A stretch of DNA of 64,000 nt, taken from positions 2,041,747-2,105,746 of the forward strand of contig SMSO01000037.1 of NCBI GenBank assembly GCA_004764695.1, in the 5' to 3' direction. Within the stretch, counting starts at the first letter, position 1. Every line of letters begins with the position of its first letter. The translations under genes and the position numbers were made by a program. Below, in pieces: positions 53,384-64,000 of this stretch. The notes below the pieces were generated by a model. It was not told where the DNA came from, did no database searches, and saw only the letters and a program-made list of their open reading frames with translations. Source of the DNA: Schizochytrium sp. TIO01 (lineage: Eukaryota > Sar > Bigyra > Thraustochytrida > Thraustochytriidae).

Positions 53384-55198
53384 ATGCGAGGTCTCTGTGT
53401 GGTGCTCATGGCACTGGCCTTTGCCCTATCGCAATGCGATGGCGCAGAGACTTTCGCGGAGGAAATCCTACTGCGCAGGGTTCGGGACCCATCTCAGCGC
53501 GGCGTGGAGCACGGCTGGGAAGACCTCGTAACGCACATGCAGTTTACACAGCGCTGGGAGCAAGGTTCTTCTTCGAAAGGCGTCCACGACTTTGCTTGGG
53601 ATCATTTCAATCTCTTTCCTATGCAATTTGCGCAAACTATGCGAAGATTTAAGGTGGAGGAGTTGGAGCTCAGCTTTGCAAAAGGCCATTGGGCACCACA
53701 TTGGGGCACATCACCAGCACCAGCAGCAACAGGAGTAGAACTTTGGGCATTGCTTCATAAGGTGAAAACGGAGTCGACGTGGAGTGAGACACTCCCAGAA
53801 GCTGAACTCTCGGAGCGCTGGCAATCACTCACAGGAGCACTTGCTGGTTTTTCATGTGCATCCCTTAGCACACTTGGCGACACAAGGGTTGCCGAACCCC
53901 GCACAACATTTGGCCTCAACGAGAGCAAATCCTCAAACTTGGGTCTGAAATATGGCCAACTTCCGTCGGAGGCTTCGTGCACAGAGAATCTGACACCGTT
54001 GCTAAAGCTACTGCCATGCAGAAGTCATTCCGGACTTGCGCAACTCATCTCGCCAACGACACTATTTCGAGCAGCACACCATACTATGCGGCTCCATTTC
54101 CGCAGAGTTTGCGGGGGGCGCCGTGGTTGGGATGCGTGTTCTAACCCTGCCCTTGAGTTGGTTCTTAGTATCACACTTGTACAGACACGATTGTCCAAAG
54201 AGCAGGCAGAAGTCGCTGTTCTAGTTCCACATCATCGTGGAGGTCTCAATAAATGCCCAGTTGCTTCATCGTCGAGGGTGTTTGTGGAGACTTTTTCTTC
54301 AAAGACTCAATGTGAAGGTGTCAGCGCGCAGACAGCACTGGAAGAGATCCCCTTTGAGCTGCTCACAGATGGAAAACAACAAGTACGTCTTTCAGAGGTC
54401 ACAGTTCCAGCAGCACCGCCAGTCGTTATTCAAGATCGCTACACCACAGGCGCCGGTCGGCTTGAAGGAGGTGTAGTTCTGGTCCTTGAGGTTGCACAGC
54501 CTCTTCAACTTCGCGTACTAGAGCTTATTCCTTCGTATTTGCGTATGCAGCCTCGATCTTTGCAGGTAAAGATCAACGAGGAAGTCGTGCCAGCACATGA
54601 GCTATGGGGACCATCTAGTGACTCAAAGATTACGCTATCAAAGTTCCACGGCGCACCAAGCCAACTTGAATTATTTTTGACCGTGCCTGCTCAGGGAAAT
54701 GTAGTTATTTCCTATACCTTTCGCCAAGCCTTTCTCGCCCTTGCAGATTTTCCGCCTGACCCAAATCGAGGGTTTGACATCCCGGGTACAGTTTTAAGCT
54801 ATGTAATACCAGGACAAAAATCGCAGAAGTGCATTATGGCTGGCCTCGCTCCATCACCGATGCTAGGGCGTGGTTTACGAGGTCCATTGCCCGGGCGGAA
54901 ACTCAGATTATATGCAGAGCCCCTCTCAGTAAGCATGCCATTGCCCGATTTCAGTATGCCGTACAATGTGATCACTTTGTCTTCTACAGTCTTTGCATAT
55001 CTTTTTGGGTCGATCATGAGCTCATTGCTACAACCTGTTCATGTGCGTCCCGAGGAAGACGACCCGGCGCGAGACCTTCGGCGAAAGCGTAAAGCACAGC
55101 TTAAAAACCTTACCTTTGTTGTTCTAATTGGCTTGGCATGGCTATTCGAAAATGATCGAGATGCGTTCAATGAGCTTATTTCTTATGTTAGTTTTTGA
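53384..55198 (+). CDS. GPI transamidase subunit PIG-T / Gpi16
   Basis: 604-residue ER membrane glycoprotein subunit of GPI transamidase, which replaces the C-terminal signal of substrate proteins with a GPI anchor. I start at the ATG at 53384 rather than the earlier ATG at 53237, because it is followed at once by a signal peptide (MRGLCVVLMALAFALSQCDG). The family block DHFNLFPMQFAQTMRRFKVE then LELSFAKGHWAPHWGT (about 72-110) corresponds to the region before the PIG-K-linked part. LAGFSCASLSTLGDTR (near 152-168) matches the conserved Cys-Ala-Ser-Leu segment. A transmembrane segment lies near 527-548 (VITLSSTVFAYLFGSIMSSLL) and a second hydrophobic patch near 576-588. The length fits the family. 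No intron is needed. Confidence 0.88.
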   Translation: MRGLCVVLMALAFALSQCDGAETFAEEILLRRVRDPSQRGVEHGWEDLVTHMQFTQRWEQGSSSKGVHDFAWDHFNLFPMQFAQTMRRFKVEELELSFAKGHWAPHWGTSPAPAATGVELWALLHKVKTESTWSETLPEAELSERWQSLTGALAGFSCASLSTLGDTRVAEPRTTFGLNESKSSNLGLKYGQLPSEASCTENLTPLLKLLPCRSHSGLAQLISPTTLFRAAHHTMRLHFRRVCGGRRGWDACSNPALELVLSITLVQTRLSKEQAEVAVLVPHHRGGLNKCPVASSSRVFVETFSSKTQCEGVSAQTALEEIPFELLTDGKQQVRLSEVTVPAAPPVVIQDRYTTGAGRLEGGVVLVLEVAQPLQLRVLELIPSYLRMQPRSLQVKINEEVVPAHELWGPSSDSKITLSKFHGAPSQLELFLTVPAQGNVVISYTFRQAFLALADFPPDPNRGFDIPGTVLSYVIPGQKSQKCIMAGLAPSPMLGRGLRGPLPGRKLRLYAEPLSVSMPLPDFSMPYNVITLSSTVFAYLFGSIMSSLLQPVHVRPEEDDPARDLRRKRKAQLKNLTFVVLIGLAWLFENDRDAFNELISYVSF

Positions 55199-55858
55199 GT
55201 TCGCTCATTTCTTCTCCACGAGTTCTAGTTCTTACTCGAATACAGCTAAATGAGGTCCGCATCATGTAGGATATGTAAACATTTCTCCAATAAGGGCAAC
55301 GCTTTCCCTGTCTCTAATTAATCTTGATTTTTCCTAATATCGTTTGTGTTGTATCCTCTCGATTTGTTTATTTTGAGATGACTTTCCTATCATTGTTATT
55401 ATTGTCCCCTTCTTGTGAGATCTGTGTTTAGTTTTTACATGGTCTATGATACTCTTTTGTGTAATCGTTATGTTGGAAGAGACATAATAATCATTGTTGT
55501 GTTGAGAAAGGGAAACCATGGAGACCTAACGTTAGATATGATTAGATATGACGATTACATTCATGGAATGAGTGCCAATTCGGAGGAAAAAGCAGAACAA
55601 GTCATGGGAGCAAACCTGTGTATCAAGAGGAAGAAAAGAATGTATTCACATCAGAAAATGGCGCGTACATAGTAGTAATTTAGTAGTATCTTCGTCTAGG
55701 GTTGGTAGATATAAATCTAGTTTGAAGAAGAAGAAATCAGTCTGTCAATTCTATCTCTCGTCAAAAGCATGCAAGTAGGCAGGCAGAAGACAGGTCAGAG
55801 CGGTATTAGAAACCCTGAGCTGCCTGCTGTGTAGTTTTCACTACTTGAAGCATATGCT
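55199..55858. other. Convergent spacer between PIG-T and SHMT genes
   Basis: 660 bp of AT-rich DNA holding both 3' ends. Short frames here have no recognisable domain. Confidence 0.65.
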
Positions 55859-57346
55859 TTATGCGGAGAAGGTGTCAGAGTACCGCATGCTGGACTCCTC
55901 AAAGCCAACAGTGGGGAAGCTGCTGGCGAAGGCCTCAACATCAGCACGGAGGGCGTTGACCTCCTTGTGGCCACCCTGCTGGGCCTCAAGGAAGTCCTTG
56001 AAGTCCTTGACCTTCTTGCCGCTGACCTGGCCCTTGATGTCACGGGCAATCTGGACACCACGGTCGATGAAGTCGGCGACCTTGACGAAGTCAGCCTCGT
56101 CGAAGCCACGGGAGGTGAGGGCGGGGGTACCGAGACGGATACCACCGGGGATGAGAGCAGACTTGTCACCCGGAACGGTGTTCTTGTTGGTGGCAATGCT
56201 GGCGAGCTCAAGGACGCGCTCAACACGGGCACCGTCGATGTTGTGGCTCTTCTTAAGGTTGACGTTGACAAGGTGGTTGTCAGTGCCGCCAGACACAAGG
56301 GCGTAGCCGCGCTCGGTGAGGTTGTCGGCGAGGGCCTTGGAGTTCTTGAGAACCTGCTCCTGGTACTGCTTGTACTCGGGGCTCTGGACCTGCTTGAGGG
56401 CAGTGGCGAGGGCAGCGATGGTGTGGTTGTGGGGGCCACCCTGGAGGCCGGGGAAGACAGAGAAGTTGATCTTCTCGCCGAGGTCGGGGTGACCAGCGAT
56501 GCTGTGGCGGTAGAAGATCATGGCACCACGGGGTCCACGGAGGGACTTGTGGGTGGTGGTGGTGACGACGTCGGCGTACTCGAAGGGAGACGGGACGACA
56601 CCAGCGGCGACAAGACCAGAGATGTGAGCCATATCGGCCATCATGATAGAGTTGTGCTTGTCACAGACCTCACGGAAGCGCTTGTAGTCAAGGAGACGAG
56701 AGTAGGCGGAGGTACCGGCGACGACGAGCTTGGGGCGGAAGGCATCAGCGAGCTTCTCCATGTTGTCGTAGTCGATGAGACCAGTCTCCTCATCGAGGCG
56801 GTAGGGAAGGCTCTCGAAGTAGATGCTGGTGGCAGAAATCTTCTTGTTGGGGGTGGCGTAGCCGTGGCTCAAGTGACCACCGTGGGGGAGGTCGAGGGCC
56901 ATGAGGCGGTCGTGGGGGGCCATGACGGCGGAGTAGACCTGGAAGTTGGCGGGGGAGCCACTGAGGGTCTGGACGTTGACGCCCCACTCGTTGGGGTCAA
57001 GGCCGAAGGCGGCAAGGGCACGCTCCTGGCAGAGACGCTCGACCTTGTCGATGTAGTCGTTACCACCGTAGTAGCGAGCACCGGGGTAGCCCTCAGAGTA
57101 CTTGTTGGACATGTGGGATCCAAGAGCATCGTACACAGAGCGGGAGGTGAAGTTCTCAGAGGCAATGAGAACAAGGGAGTTGCGCTGGCGGCGCTTCTCG
57201 TACTCCATGATGTCCTGGAGCTCGGGGTCGGTCTCGGTGAGAGGCGCGTTGAGGGCGGAGGCCTGGGCCTTGAGGGCCTCGTTGCTGAACATGCGCTTCT
57301 GGCCGGCGACGGAGCGCGCGGCGCGCTGGAAGGAAACACGCATCAT
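55859..57346 (-). CDS. Serine hydroxymethyltransferase, mitochondrial
   Basis: A 495-residue pyridoxal-phosphate enzyme that interconverts serine and glycine while charging tetrahydrofolate with a one-carbon unit. The first 28 residues ([20 protein letters not shown]) form a basic, amphipathic mitochondrial leader. The mature part opens with [19 protein letters not shown] and LIASENFTS. It contains [15 protein letters not shown] (folate/PLP region) and [17 protein letters not shown], whose Lys (about 267) forms the Schiff base with PLP. The C-terminal [14 protein letters not shown] is the usual Arg-containing carboxylate-binding segment. The length is normal and no intron is present. The start is the tandem ATG ATG at 57346. 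Codons end almost always in C or G, so the opposite strand stays open for 471 codons; that is a shadow. With an organellar glycine cleavage system it would supply one-carbon units; that partner is not in this window. Confidence 0.97.
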   Translation of the reverse strand: MMRVSFQRAARSVAGQKRMFSNEALKAQASALNAPLTETDPELQDIMEYEKRRQRNSLVLIASENFTSRSVYDALGSHMSNKYSEGYPGARYYGGNDYIDKVERLCQERALAAFGLDPNEWGVNVQTLSGSPANFQVYSAVMAPHDRLMALDLPHGGHLSHGYATPNKKISATSIYFESLPYRLDEETGLIDYDNMEKLADAFRPKLVVAGTSAYSRLLDYKRFREVCDKHNSIMMADMAHISGLVAAGVVPSPFEYADVVTTTTHKSLRGPRGAMIFYRHSIAGHPDLGEKINFSVFPGLQGGPHNHTIAALATALKQVQSPEYKQYQEQVLKNSKALADNLTERGYALVSGGTDNHLVNVNLKKSHNIDGARVERVLELASIATNKNTVPGDKSALIPGGIRLGTPALTSRGFDEADFVKVADFIDRGVQIARDIKGQVSGKKVKDFKDFLEAQQGGHKEVNALRADVEAFASSFPTVGFEESSMRYSDTFSA

Positions 57347-59156
57347 GTTGGCGACGGACGGGAGTTGTTTCTACACAACTAAACTGTATGAGTTAATCGA
57401 AGGGATAATTGTGATGTCAGTATTTTTCATACAAAGGATCAAAGTTAGTCATTTCCGCTTATTTCGTCGATGGGGGTCGATTTGATAGCACAAAGAACAA
57501 CAACAAAAAAAAATGTTGCTTGTTCGAGCTTTACATTAACCACTCTTTGCGCCGCTGCTTTACTCTCTTGCTTCTTCTGGCTTGCTCTGTCGCTTCTCAC
57601 ATTCATCTTTTTGTCACAAAGGTTGCTCCTAGTGCGTACTTGGGACTAGCACACACTGAAGTCCCTTCGACGGAACAGCGAGAAACTAATTCCGCATGGT
57701 TCTTCATGATTCATAATATGAGAATGCGGGTGATCACCGTCTGGTTATTTAAGACTGGTGCCCTCGACTGGGCCATGGCTACGCCACAGAAATCGTGCTC
57801 ATCTGCATTTGCCATTGCAAAGCATCCCCGACAACAAGGTCATTCAGGGCCACAAAATAGAAATCATGTCGAATCATTAAAAATATCCGAGCGAGCGATA
57901 TCTGAAATGTGAGGTCTAAATGAGAATGCTTTGATGCGCTGCAATGCATATCGACCGACTGACAGTCAGTCTGGTTTGTCTCGAAAACAGTAGTGAGGCA
58001 AGAGTGTATCTCAACATGATAGCTAGTATTTCGCCACTGGCAACACCCTCATCATGAAAAACGAGTTTTAAAGATGGTTGTTGAGATCATCGGTTAACAC
58101 CCTCACCATCTAGCTCAAGCAAACCCAACAATCAACTTGCAGCTGCGAGCAGGCTTCGGCTGTCCACGCATAGCTCAGGCAAGTATGCAACTAGCTACTT
58201 TGTGTTGATTGTTCTATGCTATGTAGAGGGAACAAAACCACGCAAAAAGCAAAAGCAAAGGCAAGGCAAGGCAAAGGCGGCGATCCAGACGAGAATAACG
58301 CAAAACAAAGGACAGCTTGCTCAGGCAGGGCAGCTGCAGCAGGCAGCTCGAGCAAGCCGAAGAAGAAGCCTAGAGGTTGGCAGGGCGGCGTGGAAACCAG
58401 TCTCCATGCTTGGGCACTCACGTTTGCACAAAGCTTCGAAGCGGAGTTCGAAGAGGTTCTGCTGCCAACTTGCGCTGCGATCAATCCATCGATCTCGCTT
58501 CTTTCCAGCAATGTGCCTAATTACCCATTATTCCAAGATAGTCTTTTTTCTTTTTCTTGCTCCTTCCCCTTATCTCCTCCCTTATCTTATCTTATCTTTC
58601 CTTTTCTTTTCTTTTTTCTTTTTCTTTTTTCTTTTTGTCTCCCTTTCTTTCTTTCTTCCTTCGTTATTGTTGTTGCTTTTCTTTTGAACACTCTACTTTT
58701 CCATGGGCGCCTCCATATACGGGAACACTAACTGATTACACCAGCAGTTGTCTGGTCTGCTTTGCTGCTCACCTTTTCTTTTTCGCTCCTTTTCTTCACA
58801 TATCGATCGCCTTTACACTCTCTCTCCTCTCTCCGCGTACGACTCCTTTTCTTTTCTTCTGCTGCTAACTTTTTTCGACTTTCTCCACTTTCCTCTTCCT
58901 CATCTCCAACTAAACCAACTCTTGGAGAGAAGAAAAGGAAAGAAAAGAAAAGAAAAGAAAAACACAACTGAGATAGCCAACTAGTACCTTACTTTATTTT
59001 AGTGTTTTGTTTTTCAAGATAAAGAAAAGAAAAGTAAAGTAAAGGAAAGAGAATACGTCTTGATTTCCTTTACTAAGAAGTAACTTGAGATATCGAAAGC
59101 TTAGCTCTACTCCGTTCTATTGCATTCTAACCTGTTCTCTCCTTTCCTCTTCTCTT

Positions 59157-59202
59157 CTTTTCTTTTCTTTTCTTTTCTTTTCTTTTCTTTTCTTTTCTTT
59201 TC
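59157..59202. repeat. (TTTTC)n microsatellite
   Basis: About nine perfect TTTTC units; the inverse strand gives the AAAAG motif seen elsewhere in the window. Confidence 0.92.
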
Positions 59203-59643
59203 GCTGAGTGGAAATTGCGCCGCTCCTAGGAATGGGTAAGCAACGCCTACGCCGCACGAGCAGCGGCAAAAACATCATCGTCGCTGGAGGAAACGTGAAC
59301 TTCTCTCCTTCCTCTTCGTCATTCTCTGCAAAACAATCAAAGCAAAGCCCACGAGCACAGCAGAAGCGCCTTCTTCTGCATCCGCCGCTCTATCGTAGTC
59401 TCCACGGCTCCTGGGCATCGCCACCAACGATACGTATGTCATGTCATCCCATGTCATGTATGTGAAACCAAACAAAGCCAGAAATAAGCTAAAGTCATTC
59501 ACAATTCGTTCACTCATTTCACCAAATCATCGAAATCTGAAGAACTTTGTGAGCAAAGCTTTTATGCTCCTTACGTCGAAACGACCATATTGTGCAAAAG
59601 CAGAAGATATCATACCAACGTTGTATCATATTTAAACGACTAA

Positions 59644-59684
<41 letters not shown>
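59644..59684. repeat. (GAAA)n microsatellite
   Basis: About ten GAAA units. Confidence 0.92.
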
Positions 59685-61787
59685 GTGCTCTTCATTTCTT
59701 TCAAAGTTTGCGACCTCCTACAGCAAAAGGTGCGACATTAGAGTAAAGGCTAGCGGCTGTTATCGTTTTCGCCACCGCAGCCGCAGATTATTTATTACCC
59801 GCTGAGAAGAAAGCAGAGAGACAGCTTTTCTTTCGCTTCCGCTGCGTTGTGAAGGCGCCTTGTGGCATAAACGGAGTCAGTTTGAAAGAAAGGAGGAGCG
59901 TAGTTATTGCGTTGATTGTATTGAATTGTATTGAATTGTGCTGTATTGAATTGGCTGATGGATGTTTATGGCTGTAGCTATCTATACAAGTTGAGCTGTC
60001 TCCTGCAAAGGGCGCCAAAGTTTTTTCTGTTTTTTGACTTTTGGCATTTCTTTCTTTTGTATCTTCTTTATCTTCAGGCACAAGTGCCCAATCTTAGCTT
60101 ACTTTTTCTTTATCTTCCTATTTAAAATTTAGTGACTTGAACTTGAGGTAAAATAATAAAAGATGAGTTACCTGATTCTACAATTGGATCCTCGAACAAA
60201 TTGTGAATAATGATGAAGATGCAATCCAAGCCAACAGCAAAGCAATCCAAACACGGCACATGACGGGCACCTCTATCAACACATAAGAACAAGAGACCTC
60301 TTCTTCATGAGACCCACAACCATCACTGAGTTATCTCCTCTGTGCTTTCAAGTTATCTTCAATTTTCTTTCTCCAACATAGCTTTTCTTTTCCTAGCTTG
60401 CCTTTTCTCGCCTCCTTACCCACACACCTAATGCAACCCTACCCTAAACCATAGCCCTGGCACCATCGCTTTCCTTTTCTTTTCCCTGCCATTCTCCACA
60501 ACGACTGCACTGCTAACCCCCTCCTACACATTCAGCTAGAGCACGGGTGCCTACAAACCCAGTAAGAGTTATTAGGAGTAATTAGGTATACCCACTAGAA
60601 TACCTTCAAGTGCTCTCTCTTTGCTCTTTCTTTTCCCATCTCAAATGATCGAGCGAACGAATGAATAAGTGAATCAATCAATGAATGAATCAATGATCAA
60701 TCGATCGGTAAGGCCTTGAAGCACGTTATTTGTGTCTACAGCAGTGCAACCTGCGCATAAGCAGTGCGATGAGGCTGCTTCGAGGAGAATCTGCCGTCGA
60801 TTTCTGCGGATCTGAAAGAAGTGCCTTTCATGATTGATTTTTTAAAATAAAAATAATTTAAATAAATTAAAAGAAACATTAAAAAAAAATCAAACTTCAT
60901 CTTAAAATCGCTCTCTTCCGCCGCCTCTTATCCCTCCGTGGCGCAAAGGCCTGGCGTCTGCCGGAACTTGTATCTGTGCTTCCGCAGCAAGCCGCCTTCT
61001 GCAAGCAGGAGAATCAGGCCTCCGGAGGCGCCTCAAGCGCAGCGTGGGGTAACGCGGGGAACTGTTTACTGACTTGACTTCACGCGAGAGACAGAGAGAG
61101 AGAGAGAGATAAAGAAAGAGAAGGAGAAAGAGAAAGAAAGAGAGAGAAAGCGACTTCACGGCGTGTGAGAGGACGCGGCGATCATTGAAGAAGAAGCAGT
61201 CAGGCGAAGTAAAGAAACTGGCTGTTGGATAATGCGTGTGGAAAACGTGGCGGAAGGGGCGCTGGAGATGCTCGCCAAGCTCTGCGCTGGAGCCAAACCT
61301 GCGCCGGAGAAGACTTCGCTGAGGCGTGGTAGAAGAAGAAGAAGAAGAAGAAGAACTTGAAGATGCGGATTTAGAATTGAGGAGGATACGGCTGTTTAAA
61401 GTTGCGTTGTGTTGCGTTGCATTGCATTGCATTGCATTGCAATTTGCGATTATCGCGTTCTACGGGAATCGTGGGGAAGGGTGGGGGAAATTCAAAACTA
61501 GCTGGGTTGTTGGATATTTTGGATGGTGATATTTCATTGATCGTTGTCTCCTTTTATCTATCCATAAAATGAGAATAGGAAAAGAAAGATTATGATGTGA
61601 AGTTCTTGCAGTATGATTATGGGCCGTAACCCAGGAGGCGCCGGGAATATACAGCTTTTAATTCAATCTGCTGGCAAGACACGCGCGTGAGAGCTCAGAG
61701 CGATCTCAACACGGAAAAACAGTTGGTTGTCTTTTCATTTGCTTGTTTGATTGTTCTCATTTGCTTATTTGATTGTTTGTTTGCTTA

Positions 61788-61789
<2 letters not shown>

Positions 61790-61836
<47 letters not shown>

Positions 61837-61859
61837 CTGACTGACTGACTGACTGACTG
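61790..61859. repeat. Compound (GATT)n-(GACT)n microsatellite
   Basis: About twelve GATT units passing directly into about six GACT units; the same GATT unit makes the 21.5-kb repeat. Confidence 0.93.
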
Positions 61860-62079
61860 CTGCTCGTAAATTACACTTTCATCATTGTGGTGAGAACTAA
61901 GAAAAGTGAGAAGTGAGTGAAGGGGAAAGAAAAAAGAAAATTGCGGATCACTGATTCATGTTAGAAAAGCTCTTGAATTTTTGAATTTTTGAATTTGAAC
62001 TTTTGAATTTTTGAAATTGAGAACTCCAAAGTAAAATTGGAAACTCAGGAGAACTCCAACTGAGGTTCAGGGCATCGAC

Positions 62080-62900
62080 GCTTGAGATAAAGACAAGGCG
62101 GCTCTGGCTTCTGACTTCCTGGCTACGCTCTGCAGCGGGAGCACCGGTATGCTCTGGAGGCCGCCGCACTCAGCCTTGCCAACGAGGCGAAACCGCACTG
62201 GGTCGACGAGCACAGCGTGGCTCGTCTTCGAGCAGAAAAGCTGTACTGCTACGAACAAGAAAAAGAGAAAATGTACCTCTGCAAAGCTTCTTCCAACTAC
62301 TGTGGTTGTCTTATAATTAGACGATCTTCGTAAACTCCAAGCCGTTCGAGACGCCATAACTACATTCGCTCGAAATGGCCGGCATTTCACTGGCACCGGC
62401 ACTACATCTCACCACGTAGCGAGAGCCTGCTCACTCCCGATCGGTCCTTGCGTTGGATGCACACCAGGTCGCTCAAATGATCGGCGAGACAGCTAGAAGA
62501 TTTGGAGATATGCGCCAGACCACAAGCGCAGACTTTGGGGTCTTCTTCGAAACTACTCTACGACCCCTCACTGATTCGGAGCTAGCTAGAACTGCCAACG
62601 TAGTAAGCAGGCAGGTCCTACAATGCTGCGGTTGGCGATGAACACTCCCTTCAAAGCTAGTAAAATGCGGCGCTACTTAGGACGGACCCTTGAGCGAGCT
62701 GTGAGCTCTAACTAAGGGACAAGGCCAAGCTATAAAGCCAAAAGCCTTTTATAACACGTTGCTCGTACATACAGAGAGGCTGCATATATCATAGATGGTC
62801 GGTGCGAACTTGCAGACGTCTCAACTAAGTTTCCGAAATCAGTCAATCTTAGAGAGAAGCAACTTGAATTTCATCGAACAAATAAATCAAAACTAGATTG
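62080..62900 (+). pseudogene. Scrambled coding-like patches, unidentified
   Basis: Four segments on the + strand read like protein but sit in different frames and are cut by stops. About 62120-62330 contains EAAALSLANEAKPHWVDEH and RLRAEKLYCYEQEKEK. About 62320-62450 contains LRKLQAVRDAITTFARNGRH. 62453-62641 contains AHQVAQMIGETARRFGDMR. About 62760-62895 contains REAAYIIDGRCELADVSTK. I recognise no family. It could be a decayed gene or transposon, or a real gene with short introns whose splice sites I could not place. Confidence 0.3.
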
Positions 62901-64000
62901 AACAAAGAGCACATTAGACCGCCAGTGGATCACACCAAACTGAACTTGCAGGCTCTGATAATGTAGAAACGAAGTGGCGGTGAATCAGTTCTCCTGCGCG
63001 GACTCAGCTTCCTCGGCTTTCATGCTACTCGTCAATTGCGTCTCTGCTCTGTGCTGCCCGTGCAATGGTGATAAAAGCTGGGGACGCGCATTCTGATTAA
63101 AGTCTACAACGCTTTTGCTAGACACAACAAGGACAAACAAACAAACGAAATTTACTCATGAAAGTGAGATTCTGTTCGCATTCCACCCCCCCATACCTAG
63201 GTTCCTTCCTCCCTATGAAGAAACACGAGCATACCTAGTGAATGGCACTCACTCGGCTTGTTCTATGCTCAGATTGCTGCAACTTGCTTCTTACTTGCTA
63301 ATTCCACGGGTCGGTAGAACTAGCTGTTGATGTTGAAAATAGCAAGAGTTCGTAAGTTGTGGTACTTGCTGCGCCTGTGAGGTATTTCTCTCATTACACC
63401 CTGAACGAATCAAGCCCAGAGGTACACGATAAAATAGAAGCAGAACTCTGATCCCCTTTTGAGTTGTTTCCTCTTCAATGCTGATCTTACCATCTTTTAT
63501 TTCTTTATTCTATTTTAGTTTATTTTCATTTACTTTTAAGAACAGAACAGAGCGCGATGGAAGTTGTCGCACTGCTGTTTTCTGTTGGTTTGCTCTAATC
63601 AAAGCATGCTCAAAGCTGATAAAGTGTCCACCAGCGTGACGCAGTTGTCCATCTGACTTACGCCTCTCGCCTGCCTGCTCATCAATACTAGGACCTACCC
63701 ATTTACAGGAGATGTTCTGATGCTGTTAAGATCGGGCTTGTGTCTGTTCTTAAGGACTAAGCTCGTAAGACAAGTTGAGTAGCGGAGATTCACTTCGGTC
63801 GCAGATTTAATGAAAAAGTGACTCAGATACCAGGTGCCTAGGCCTAACTACGCAACTACCTAGCTGGGTAAGAGCAAATTAATTTGTCGCACACCAAAAA
63901 CTCCAAACTTCACATGGGTCCCTTTTCTTTCTTTTTGTTTTGTTCTATGAAGAGCTCTGAAAAGATGGCCAGTGTCTTTGTTGTGGTAGAGAAAGGAAGG
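62901..64000. other. Window end, no gene recognised
   Basis: AT-rich to mixed DNA with short frames only. A gene starting beyond 64000 cannot be excluded. Confidence 0.5.

Larger units (their letters stand above)
57347..62080. other. Gene-poor, repeat-rich region
   Basis: No supported gene. It includes CT/CTTTT tracts (58.55-58.95 and 59.1-59.2 kb), a GAAA run (59644-59684), AT-rich spacers and a GC-rich stretch at about 60.9-61.35 kb. A 171-codon ATG frame at 58216-58731 has a plausible hydrophilic start but runs into a pyrimidine tract, and is left out. Confidence 0.5.

Noticed and set aside
55967-57382. 471-codon open frame antisense to SHMT
   Set aside because: Low-complexity Gly/Val/Glu translation produced by the C/G-ending codon bias of SHMT on the other strand; no domain.
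57520-57912. 130-codon frame beside SHMT
   Set aside because: Begins at TTG, with no domain and no upstream ATG or splice acceptor that makes sense.
58216-58731. 171-codon + ATG frame with a Lys-rich start
   Set aside because: Its second half is a translated pyrimidine tract; the first 85 residues match no family, and a minus-strand frame is equally open.
60431-60465. Telomere-like CCCTA repeats (accctaccctaaacc)
   Set aside because: Only two or three imperfect units; too short to call interstitial telomere. A single taaaccctagg near 4390 is similar chance sequence.
62780-62880. Copia-type RNase H ending suggested by ELADVSTKFPKSVN
   Set aside because: Resemblance to the LADxxTK end of copia polyproteins is short, and no integrase, reverse transcriptase or long terminal repeats are seen.
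1-64000. tRNA, 5S rRNA, snRNA and CRISPR searches by eye
   Set aside because: A few GGTTCGA-like strings (for example near 44755 and 19530) lack the rest of a tRNA; no 5S core, spliceosomal RNA or spaced direct repeats were recognised. A tRNAscan or Infernal run would be decisive.

Overview
The window is nuclear DNA from a eukaryotic microbe with few introns. The genes carry mitochondrial presequences, an ER signal peptide, GPI-anchor machinery, a Wee1-type kinase and GT-AG introns. Coding DNA is GC-richer than the AT-rich, microsatellite-laden intergenic DNA. Ten protein genes are supported and only two need an intron. A thraustochytrid (labyrinthulomycete stramenopile) fits best, but this is an inference from gene style; a chytrid or another protist is not excluded. 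No rRNA, tRNA, CRISPR array or intact mobile element was recognised.

Layout. 1-9053 has no supported gene: microsatellites, purine/pyrimidine tracts and a GC-rich CAG/CGG island at about 7.1-8.2 kb. 9054-12662 (+) encodes a Zn2Cys6 transcription factor with long Gln/Asn/Ser tracts. 15166-15978 (-) is a two-exon SYLF-domain gene. 15.98-23.2 kb is gene-poor but holds a decayed Fanzor (eukaryotic TnpB relative) at about 18.76-19.35 kb on the minus strand. 23220-23540 (+) is a small cold-shock protein with a mitochondrial-type leader. 24839-27922 (-) is a TPR/SET protein with an overlapping signal-anchor-like upstream ORF. 32078-33352 (+) is a short-chain prenyl diphosphate synthase (FPP or GGPP) with an N-terminal hydrophobic segment. 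37018-38853 (+) is an unrecognised membrane protein. 39203-42421 (-) is a Wee1/Myt1-class kinase. 45337-48498 (+) is a two-exon LRR plus XK-related-like membrane protein. 50403-51707 (-) is mitochondrial ribosomal protein mL46. 53384-55198 (+) is PIG-T/Gpi16. 55859-57346 (-) is mitochondrial serine hydroxymethyltransferase. 57.4-64 kb is again gene-poor, with scrambled coding-like patches at about 62.1-62.9 kb.

The genes are independent housekeeping or regulatory loci, not an operon or cluster. Three concern mitochondria (cold-shock protein, mL46, SHMT), two concern isoprenoid and GPI-anchor metabolism, and several are regulatory (Zn2Cys6 factor, SET protein, Wee1). The most notable items are the Fanzor relic, the LRR-XKR fusion, the prenyl synthase with Ser at a chain-length position, and the Zn2Cys6 factor in what is probably a non-fungal host. 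Where the longest open frame begins with a non-ATG codon, I moved the start to an ATG or a splice site and say so.
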